From contig OMVN01000013.1 of the NCBI GenBank assembly GCA_900314525.1, positions 1 through 60,196 of the forward strand: a DNA stretch of 60,196 bases, given 5' to 3'. Origin of the DNA: an uncultured Eubacteriales bacterium. Lineage in GTDB: Bacteria; Bacillota; Clostridia; Lachnospirales; Lachnospiraceae. Each line of letters opens with the position of its first letter. Positions within the stretch are counted from its first letter, which is position 1. The position numbers were made by a program, and so were the translations under genes. Below, piece by piece: positions 53,780-60,196 of this stretch. A model generated the notes under the pieces. It saw only the letters and a list, made by a program, of their open reading frames with translations, had not been told where the DNA came from and searched no databases.

Positions 53780-55273
53780 ATGAAACATTTAAATAAAAAA
53801 AACGCGATTTTAATTACCATAGCAGCAATTGTAATAATAGCCGCTATGGTATTGTACTTTACGAATCAAAAAGAAGCTAATACAAAATCATCAAAATCAG
53901 AACCACAGGTTACTATCACCAGAAAAAAATCTTTATTAAAAAAGCTGATAAAATTCAGCACCCCTGTCTCTGATTACCTAGGTGGTAACAAAATTAATAA
54001 TCAGATATTATCTGGAAAATCTAAAATAAAGGGAAATGTTAATCTGTTAAATCTCAAAGATTCAGGCAAACTTCTCTCTAAGACCTCCATGGATTTTACA
54101 CTTCAGCACAATACTCCGTCAAAGGAATTAGCCATGGATTTTTCTGTAGATTACGGTAAAAAAAATGCACTAAAAACAAACTGTTTTATGAATAGCAGCA
54201 ATTTATTTTTCAAAGTACCATCAAATTCTGACAAGGTATATTCTATTAATTTTGAAAATGCTGACTCTTCAATAATTTCAACAGGTCTCTTTAATTCTCT
54301 TTCAGGAGATTTATCAGAACTCACTGGACATACTGACCTAATTAGTGCGTATATCTACAAAATTAAAGAAAACTTTAGAGATGATTTTCATACTATATTA
54401 TCTGGCATAAGCATAACCCCTGCTGGACCTGACAGTTTTAACAATAGTGGATTTACTATTATATGTGATCCATCAAGTGTAAGCACATTCCTAAAAGATG
54501 TGCTTTCCATAAGCGTAAAAGATGATAATTTCAGAAAGCTGATTACCCCTATGCTCTACTCCTATGTAAGCACACATATTCAGGATTTTATAAGTGCTGA
54601 TGGATTAGGTGATTCTGATGATATTATAAATGATATACTTTATGATATAGAATCCTCTTCAGCCACAATATCGTCTATATACACTGACCCTCTTACTTTT
54701 ACAGTATGGATAAAATCAGACGGTAATATTTCCAATTTAAAAAGCGATAACACTGTACATATCAACGGGAATACAATTAATTTTATTTTCAATATAAGCA
54801 CAATGAACGAGGAGAATTCCTTTGACCATTCAAATACCTCATTAGCAATAATCTATAATGGTTCACAGTTTAACTTAAACTACAATCATGGACTTGAATA
54901 TACTGATGTAGCAAATATATCTGATTCATTTGCATATTCATTAAATGGTACAGATTATTTTAAACTTAATAAATCAGAAACATTGAATCCTAAGGATGGT
55001 TCTTATAAACTGAACACAACACTTTCAACTGATGCTGGTAAAAATCTCACATTTGCTACAGAAGGCAAATTAGATAATGTAAAAGCTGGAGAATCTTTTG
55101 ATTTTGACGTTAATAATTTTTACTTAAACGACGGCTTTGATAATCTGATTACATTAAAAGGAAAATTAAATGTTTCAACAGGATTTACAGATATCAAAAA
55201 AATCACACGCAGTGATAAAGAACTGACATATATGTCAGAAGATGAGATAAAGAAATTATTTGGTATAAAATAG
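53780..55273 (+). CDS. Unrecognised secreted/anchored protein of an ABC module
   Basis: 497 residues. A short basic start and one membrane helix (about 9-27, AILITIAAIVIIAAMVLYF) are followed by a large extracytoplasmic part with beta-strand character and Ser/Asn/Asp-rich loops. There are no cysteine lipobox, catalytic motif or sorting signal that I can see. Regularly spaced segments such as KGNVNLLNLKDSG and LKGKLNVSTGFTD suggest a beta-rich scaffold. It is encoded between the ATPase and the permeases with gaps of 23 and 10 bases, so it is likely an accessory or substrate-capture part of that transporter. Not recognised. Confidence 0.75.
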   Translation: MKHLNKKNAILITIAAIVIIAAMVLYFTNQKEANTKSSKSEPQVTITRKKSLLKKLIKFSTPVSDYLGGNKINNQILSGKSKIKGNVNLLNLKDSGKLLSKTSMDFTLQHNTPSKELAMDFSVDYGKKNALKTNCFMNSSNLFFKVPSNSDKVYSINFENADSSIISTGLFNSLSGDLSELTGHTDLISAYIYKIKENFRDDFHTILSGISITPAGPDSFNNSGFTIICDPSSVSTFLKDVLSISVKDDNFRKLITPMLYSYVSTHIQDFISADGLGDSDDIINDILYDIESSSATISSIYTDPLTFTVWIKSDGNISNLKSDNTVHINGNTINFIFNISTMNEENSFDHSNTSLAIIYNGSQFNLNYNHGLEYTDVANISDSFAYSLNGTDYFKLNKSETLNPKDGSYKLNTTLSTDAGKNLTFATEGKLDNVKAGESFDFDVNNFYLNDGFDNLITLKGKLNVSTGFTDIKKITRSDKELTYMSEDEIKKLFGIK

Positions 55274-55283
55274 AGGAACTATT

Positions 55284-56516
55284 ATGCGAAAATTTGTATT
55301 TTTTAAAATTCAGCTGAAACGATATTTAAAACTTATTCCTGTACTTATTCTGGGAATAGTTATTTTATCGCTGTTTTCTTTTGTTGCAGTAACTTACGCA
55401 ACTAAAATGAATAAAAGCAGAAAAAAAATCAACAAGGAAACCCTAGTTTTTTCATCAAAGGATGATTCTCCTCTTACAGCAATAATTGTAGATTCTCTCT
55501 CAAAATCTGAGAGTATTAATGCTGTTTTCAATATAAAAAAACTGTCTGAAAAAAAGGCTATCAAGGAGGTAAAAACTCACAAAGCACTGGCGGCAGTTGT
55601 AATACCTGATGATTTTATGGATAGTCTATACGATGGCGACAACTACCCTATCACGATATATTTTTCAGAAAACTCATCAATATATACTTTGATTATCACT
55701 GAAATCAGTCAAGCTGCACAGACTTCACTTAAAGCTGCTGAGGCCACAATATATTCTTCATATGACTATTATGAAAAAACAGATTTATCAGAATATGAAG
55801 ACGATGCACAGGATGAATTAAATACATCCCTCTTATCAGATGCGATGTCCAGGGAAAAGATGTATCACGAAGTCCTATTAAATTCCAACGACGGAATTGA
55901 TTTCAAAATATTTTATATTTCCTCTGCTATTCTTATAATCAGCCTTTTACTTGGGTCACTCTTCATTATCAGATTAAAGAGCATTAAACCTGTCATCCCA
56001 GTAAAACTCAGTAAACTTCATGTAGGATATTCATTTCTTACATTCACGGATATTGCGTGTATTTTTATTACATTATACTTATTATTTGCATTGATTGCCG
56101 GAACAGATTTTGCATTATCAAAGGCTTTTCACAAACCATTTAATATAAATATGCAGCACTCCTTTGGGGCTGCAGCTGTAATTATTATATTTGTCAGTCT
56201 CCTCACATACTTTTCTTCTAAAATTTTTGAGGATACAGGAAGTTCAATATTTTTTGTGTTTGGATTTACTCTTATCTGCTCTTTTCTGTCAGGTGGAATA
56301 ATCCCATCGAGTGTTCTTCCAAAGGTAATCGTAATTATAGGCAAACATCTTCCAACAACATATATGCTAAAAGTGATATCTAGTGTTTTTACTAAAGGTA
56401 TTCCTTTTAATGCATTTATGCACCTTGGAATATACATAATAATTCTGGCAATGGCTGACTTTATTCTTGGAAGTAAATTTTTCGTCACCAGCAATGAAAA
56501 AAGGAGGTCAAAATGA
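55284..56516 (+). CDS. ABC-2 type permease (first)
   Basis: 410 residues. One N-terminal helix (about 16-38), a long extracytoplasmic domain (about 40-210), and five C-terminal helices (about 212-400) form the ABC2_membrane_3 type layout (IISQAAQTSLKAAEAT, SCFLSGGIIPSSVLPK-like GGIIPSSVLPKVIVII). It pairs with the second permease, whose ATG overlaps its stop (ATGA), so the channel is likely a heterodimer driven by the ATPase at 53109. Confidence 0.85.
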   Translation: MRKFVFFKIQLKRYLKLIPVLILGIVILSLFSFVAVTYATKMNKSRKKINKETLVFSSKDDSPLTAIIVDSLSKSESINAVFNIKKLSEKKAIKEVKTHKALAAVVIPDDFMDSLYDGDNYPITIYFSENSSIYTLIITEISQAAQTSLKAAEATIYSSYDYYEKTDLSEYEDDAQDELNTSLLSDAMSREKMYHEVLLNSNDGIDFKIFYISSAILIISLLLGSLFIIRLKSIKPVIPVKLSKLHVGYSFLTFTDIACIFITLYLLFALIAGTDFALSKAFHKPFNINMQHSFGAAAVIIIFVSLLTYFSSKIFEDTGSSIFFVFGFTLICSFLSGGIIPSSVLPKVIVIIGKHLPTTYMLKVISSVFTKGIPFNAFMHLGIYIIILAMADFILGSKFFVTSNEKRRSK

Positions 56517-57568
56517 GACAGTTACTGATATGTAATTATTTATTTCTAAAAAGAAATATAAGAAAATTATCTCTGATTTTACTGCTTGCCCTCATTCCAA
56601 TATTATGTTTTACTTTAAACAAAGCAATAAAAAAAGATACATCTTCTTCTATAACTGCTGGAATCTATGCATATGATAACACTTCCTATGCAAAGACTAT
56701 AATAGACAATATGACTAGTAACTATAGGAGTGTACGTTTTGAAAGGTGTAAAAGTGTAAGCGAAATAAAGGAAAAAGTTATCTCAGGAGAATATGAATGC
56801 GGATATGTATTAAAAAAAGATTTCAATGAAAAACTTGTAAATGCCCAGAGCAGAACCATGGTTACTGTATATAAATCTCCATCCACAATAGCTTCAGCAA
56901 TTACAAGTGAATATTTATTCTCTGAAATTTTCAGGATATATGCATATAACAAAATGTTAAATTACATTAATAAAAATGAATTCACATGCTTTTCTGCCAC
57001 AGGTTATAAAGAGAAAAAACTGCAAAAAAAATATAATTACTATATGGACAGTGATGAAACTTTTTCTTTTGAATATGTCAATCCAGCCAAAGGTGAAGTA
57101 GACTCAGATATAATAATAACCTCCTTCACCCTTAACTCTGTGAGGGGAATAATTGCCCTATTAGTAATGCTGGCATCATTTATCGGTGTTATGAACCTGT
57201 ATAAGGACAACGACCACAAGATATTCTTTGCTTTCAAAGGAATAAAACGTCCAGTTGCAATGATACTGGAAATCTTGAATATTACTATTCTTGCAGGGAT
57301 ATCAGGAGTTGCCTCAATCTATCTATGTGAAATCGATGAGGGACTTATTAATGAGATAACAAGGATGTTAATATATGCACTACTTAGCAGCTTATATTTT
57401 TACATAATCTATAAAATAATAAAAAACAGATATATATTTGCAACACTTATACCACTGTTTGTCATTGGAAGTATAATTTTTACACCAGTTTTCTTTGATT
57501 TTTCAAAATTGCTTCCTGGGATAAAATATGTATCATATATCTTTGCAACAAAATACTATTTTCTATAA
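56513..57568 (+). CDS. ABC-2 type permease (second)
   Basis: 351 residues. It has the same architecture as its neighbour but is shorter: one N-terminal helix (about 18-35), an extracytoplasmic region (about 40-205) and a C-terminal bundle (ALLVMLASFIGVMNLYK and following). It starts within the previous stop codon (four-base overlap) after AAAGGAGG. It ends ATKYYFL without the last helix seen in many homologues, so it may be slightly shortened at the C-terminus. Confidence 0.82.
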   Translation: MRQLLICNYLFLKRNIRKLSLILLLALIPILCFTLNKAIKKDTSSSITAGIYAYDNTSYAKTIIDNMTSNYRSVRFERCKSVSEIKEKVISGEYECGYVLKKDFNEKLVNAQSRTMVTVYKSPSTIASAITSEYLFSEIFRIYAYNKMLNYINKNEFTCFSATGYKEKKLQKKYNYYMDSDETFSFEYVNPAKGEVDSDIIITSFTLNSVRGIIALLVMLASFIGVMNLYKDNDHKIFFAFKGIKRPVAMILEILNITILAGISGVASIYLCEIDEGLINEITRMLIYALLSSLYFYIIYKIIKNRYIFATLIPLFVIGSIIFTPVFFDFSKLLPGIKYVSYIFATKYYFL

Positions 57569-57610
57569 AAATACGGAGAACATCTCCTCGTAAGATGAAA
57601 GGATAAATTC

Positions 57611-58420
57611 ATGAAATACAAAATAATTGTTTTAGATCTGGACGGAACTCTCACTAATTCAAAAAAAGAGGTATCCAAAAACACAAAGGACGCACTTATA
57701 GATATTCAGGAACGTGGGTACAAAGTTGCCATAGCATCTGGAAGACCTACAAGTGGCGTTACAAAAATCGCTGAGGAACTGAACTTAAGTAAATACGGCG
57801 GATACATACTATCCTACAATGGTGCGAAAATAACTGACTGCAGAACAGGCGAGGTTGTATTTAACAAAACTCTACCACAGTCATCAATTGCAGATATCTA
57901 CAACATTGCCAAAGAAACAAATGTAGGTGTAATTAGCTATGATACAGGCAAAGTAATCTCTGGAAATGGTATCAATGATTACATTGAACTTGAGTCTCGT
58001 ATCAATGGTCTTGAAATACTAGAAACCGATGACTTTATCGGCTACATTGATTATCCTGTAAACAAATGTCTTATGGCTGGTGACCACGAAACATTAGAAA
58101 TAGCAAAAACGAAACTCGAAAAGAAATACAACGGACTATTAAGCATTTACTATTCAGAACCATTTTTCCTTGAAATCATGCCTCAAAATGTAGACAAAGC
58201 CCAGTCACTTCTCACACTTCTGAATACAATTGGAATTGACAGTGATGAAATGATTTGTTGTGGAGACGGATTCAATGATATCTCTATGATAGAGGTTGCA
58301 GGACTTGGAGTTGCAATGGAAAATGCCCAGGATATTGTAAAATCCAGTGCAGACTACATTACTCTCTCAAATGATGATGAGGGAATACTCCATGTTATCA
58401 ATAAATTTATGAATGATTAA
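57611..58420 (+). CDS. Cof-type HAD family sugar-phosphate phosphatase
   Basis: 269 residues. HAD motif I LDLDGTLTNSKKEVS (D8/D10 region), motif II AIASGRPTSG, a C2-type cap (about 85-185), then a Lys followed by CCGDGFNDISMIEVAGLGVAMENA (motif IV). The C2B cap places it in the Cof/YidA subfamily, which dephosphorylates phosphosugars or flavin nucleotides. GAAAGGATAAATTC precedes the ATG. It lies 42 bases after the second permease and 22 before the ClC gene. Substrate unknown. Confidence 0.9.
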   Translation: MKYKIIVLDLDGTLTNSKKEVSKNTKDALIDIQERGYKVAIASGRPTSGVTKIAEELNLSKYGGYILSYNGAKITDCRTGEVVFNKTLPQSSIADIYNIAKETNVGVISYDTGKVISGNGINDYIELESRINGLEILETDDFIGYIDYPVNKCLMAGDHETLEIAKTKLEKKYNGLLSIYYSEPFFLEIMPQNVDKAQSLLTLLNTIGIDSDEMICCGDGFNDISMIEVAGLGVAMENAQDIVKSSADYITLSNDDEGILHVINKFMND

Positions 58421-58442
58421 GAATCCGGGGGTGGTGATTTAA

Positions 58443-59774
58443 ATGAGCAGTCAAAAACACAGAAATACAAAAAATCATAATAACAAACACTTGAACAATC
58501 ATTTAAATATGCAAATAAAAGAATTTGATTTTGATTCATTCAAAGAAGTGTGCAAAAAAGTTGCACTGTCGTTTAAATGGATTATTTTGGGAATAGTAAT
58601 GGGACTACTGGTAGGAACAATTGGAACTGGATTTTACTACGGAATCAGATATGCAACTGCTTTCAGACTAAACCACGACTTAATAATTTTGCTTCTGCCT
58701 GTTGCAGGACTTCTAATTGTTTTTCTTTATCACATATGTGGATTTAATCATGATTCAGGCACGAATCTTGTACTGGACTCCATTTCCAAGGGTGAAAATA
58801 TTCCACTGCTTAAGGCTCCACTAATATTTATTTCTACAGTAATTACTCATCTATTTGGAGGATCTTCTGGACGTGAGAGTGCTGCTCTTCAGATTGGAGG
58901 AAGTATTGGACAAAATTTTGGAAGTCTTATCAGATTAGATGAAAATGATAAAAAAATGATGACCATGTGTGGCATGAGTGCTGCATTCTCTTCACTTTTC
59001 GGTACTCCGATGGCAGCTGCATTTCTTGCACTTGAGATTGTAAACGTAGGACATCTCTACTACTCAGCTCTAGTTCCATGCGTACTTGCTTCATTAGCGG
59101 CCAGCGAATTATCAAAATTCTTTGGAACAGTGCCAGACTCATTTAATATAAAAAATATGCCATCATTCAACATCAACAACGCTTTTGTAGCTGGCATTCT
59201 TGCCATTCTCTGTGCACTTGTCAGCATATTTTTCTGCGTATTTATGCACATGATTGGAAAATATTTCAACACAAAAATCGAAAATGATTACTTGAAAATA
59301 TTTGCCGGCGGATTGATTATAGTAGCTCTTACCTATGCCTCATGTACAAGAATGTTCAACGGTGCAGGAATGGATGTAATCGAAATGGCAGTCAACGGAA
59401 AAGCTCCATATCTGGCTTTTCTCGTAAAACTCCTGTTCACAGCAATAACCCTGGGAAGCGGGTTCAAGGGCGGTGAAATCGTCCCTTCACTTTATGTAGG
59501 TGCCACATTTGGCTGTACTTTTGCGAGACTTACAGGATTCAGTCCAGCCCTCAGCTCAGCAGTAGGTATGTGTGCCTTATTCTGCGGTGTTACAAACTGC
59601 CCAGTAGCCTCTCTTCTCCTCTGCTTCGAGATGTTCGGTTATAAAGGCATGCCATTTTACTTAATCGCAATTTCACTAAGCTACGTATTCTCCGGCTACT
59701 ACAGTGTCTACACAAGCCAGAAAATTGTGTATTCTAAATTCAAGAACATCTCTATTGACAGAAATACGAAGTAA
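58443..59774 (+). CDS. ClC-family anion channel/transporter
   Basis: 443 residues. A long hydrophilic Asn/His/Lys-rich N-terminus (about 1-45) precedes about ten membrane segments. The selectivity motif FGGSSGRESAALQIGGSIG carries the gating glutamate (usually GREGP), and SSLFGTPMAAAFLALE and GSGFKGGEIVPSLYVGA are further family motifs. The first motif, usually GSGIP, is not conserved (HDSGTNL). It moves chloride or another halide across the membrane, probably with proton exchange. There is no regulatory CBS domain. It ends at a strong terminator. Confidence 0.9.
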   Translation: MSSQKHRNTKNHNNKHLNNHLNMQIKEFDFDSFKEVCKKVALSFKWIILGIVMGLLVGTIGTGFYYGIRYATAFRLNHDLIILLLPVAGLLIVFLYHICGFNHDSGTNLVLDSISKGENIPLLKAPLIFISTVITHLFGGSSGRESAALQIGGSIGQNFGSLIRLDENDKKMMTMCGMSAAFSSLFGTPMAAAFLALEIVNVGHLYYSALVPCVLASLAASELSKFFGTVPDSFNIKNMPSFNINNAFVAGILAILCALVSIFFCVFMHMIGKYFNTKIENDYLKIFAGGLIIVALTYASCTRMFNGAGMDVIEMAVNGKAPYLAFLVKLLFTAITLGSGFKGGEIVPSLYVGATFGCTFARLTGFSPALSSAVGMCALFCGVTNCPVASLLLCFEMFGYKGMPFYLIAISLSYVFSGYYSVYTSQKIVYSKFKNISIDRNTK

Positions 59775-59781
59775 GAAATTT

Positions 59782-59826
59782 ATTGCCAATGATATATCGT
59801 ATATCATTGGCAATATTATTTTTTAC
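59782..59826 (+). terminator. Terminator after the ClC gene
   Basis: A perfect 15-bp stem (attgccaatgatata with tatatcattggcaat) with a 3-base loop, then attatttttt. Confidence 0.9.
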
Positions 59827-59850
59827 TATTATAAAATTATATGATCCAGA

Positions 59851-60105
59851 CTATTCACTATATTTGTCCCCTCGTATACTAAATTCTATATATTCTGAGT
59901 TATTTGTATCATATTCTTCATTATTTGCGTATTTTTCATAATCTTCATCTTCCGTTTTTTCTATTGTGACATCTATAATATCATCATCCAACAATGGCTT
60001 TAACTCCGATGACAAACTGCTTTGAAATGTTTCTTTATTATTTTCCTCATATAATTGTCCCCTGTAACAAGTCCAAGTCTTTCAATAAAAGCATCTGCTA
60101 TAAAA
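59851..60105 (-). pseudogene. 3' remnant of an unknown gene, frameshifted and cut by the IS
   Basis: On the minus strand the frame next to the IS reads FIADAFIERLGLVTGDNY. After an apparent extra AT (tatatgagg) the sequence continues in another frame as EENNKETFQSSLSSELKPLL, an acidic tail and the end FSIRGDKYSE at TAG 59851-59853. Removing two bases joins both parts into one sensible C-terminus. The N-terminus is lost to the IS at about 60106. The family is not recognised. It is the mirror of the RhuM remnant at the left edge: each window edge has a gene interrupted by an IS end. Confidence 0.6.
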
Positions 60106-60196
60106 TGTCAAGACCCAATGTACAAAAAATATTATATAAAAATGTACAATTAGTCTGTTTGTTTTAAATGATCCTTCAGTCTGTAGGACTTTCCTG
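60106..60196 (-). mobile_element. End of an IS21-like insertion sequence (element continues off the right edge)
   Basis: The tip is placed at TGTCAAGACCC (60106). Repeats aatgtac (60117-60123) and ataaaaatgtacaat (60136-60150) match the left-edge IS end with identical spacing. The element is on the minus strand, as at the left edge, so the two copies are direct repeats bounding 60 kb. Confidence 0.6.
60150..60196 (-). CDS. istB: C-terminal end of IstB-like IS21 helper ATPase (partial)
   Basis: Only the last 14 codons are in the window: GKSYRLKDHLKQTD then TAA at 60150-60152. The GKSYRLK string is the usual C-terminal element of IstB proteins in Firmicutes IS21 elements. IstB is the ATPase that helps the IstA transposase choose and bind targets. 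The stop lies inside the terminal repeat, as expected for the istB side of the element. The gene would continue beyond the right edge. Confidence 0.5.
   Translation of the reverse strand, partial: GKSYRLKDHLKQTD

Noticed and set aside
58443-59774. Calling the ClC protein a fluoride exporter
   Set aside because: The selectivity motif is GRESA rather than a clear fluoride-type motif, and no fluoride riboswitch precedes it.
1-60196. CRISPR arrays, rRNA genes, prophage structural genes
   Set aside because: I saw no regularly spaced repeats, rRNA signatures or phage morphogenesis genes anywhere in the window.

Overview
The window reads as a chromosomal segment of a low-GC Clostridia bacterium, most likely a gut or rumen Lachnospiraceae. 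The evidence is the AT-rich codon use, a type III glutamine synthetase, an A-type flavodiiron protein, a class B sortase, and a Firmicutes-type LexA box. Genus cannot be fixed from the sequence alone. Both edges run into what look like copies of one IS21-like element in the same orientation, so the window may be a whole assembly contig or a segment bounded by repeats.

Region 1 (1-6723) is an accessory island abutting the 3' end of guaA. It holds an IS end, the tail of a RhuM-like gene cut by that IS, an XRE regulator with a hydrophobic pentapeptide-repeat domain, a CPBP membrane protease, a small membrane protein, a large serine recombinase lacking its catalytic-serine segment, a tyrosine integrase that has lost its catalytic tyrosine end, an excisionase-like protein and an XRE repressor. 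A three-copy inverted-repeat array separates xis/int from the repressor. Both recombinases appear inactivated, so the island looks stranded.

Region 2 (6724-25829) is core and mostly on the minus strand: guaA, fprA (plus strand), the uvrBA operon behind a LexA box, a ketopantoate reductase-like gene, and a likely operon for a PucR/CdaR-type regulator, ftsE, ftsX, two tandem EnvC-like M23 proteins and a CtpA-like S41 protease. These are followed by an orphan sugar-ABC ATPase (ugpC/msmX type), ridA, cvfB, an acyl-ACP thioesterase and tRNA-Gln.

Region 3 (25830-48549), also mostly minus strand, holds a candidate ~45-nt small RNA, a HAD phosphatase followed in the same frame by a GNAT domain after a single UGA, a cyclophilin, a TPM/zinc-ribbon membrane pair, glnA (type III), srtB, purL, a nuclease-helicase of the DinG/XPD type, fba, a MoxR-DUF58-transglutaminase operon, and a large TPR-GGDEF protein whose stop overlaps moxR.

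Region 4 (48550-60196) is on the plus strand: a cpsD-like gene followed by two broken exopolysaccharide genes, nadB-nadC, an ABC exporter module with an unrecognised 497-residue secreted or anchored protein, a Cof-type HAD phosphatase and a ClC anion transporter. The window closes with a frameshifted gene remnant cut by the right-hand IS.

The main surprises are the HAD-UGA-GNAT arrangement, the doubly inactivated island with its operator and attachment heptamers, the promoter-terminator small-RNA candidate, the decaying cps remnant with a P-loop lacking its lysine, and the duplicated EnvC-like activator in the ftsEX operon.
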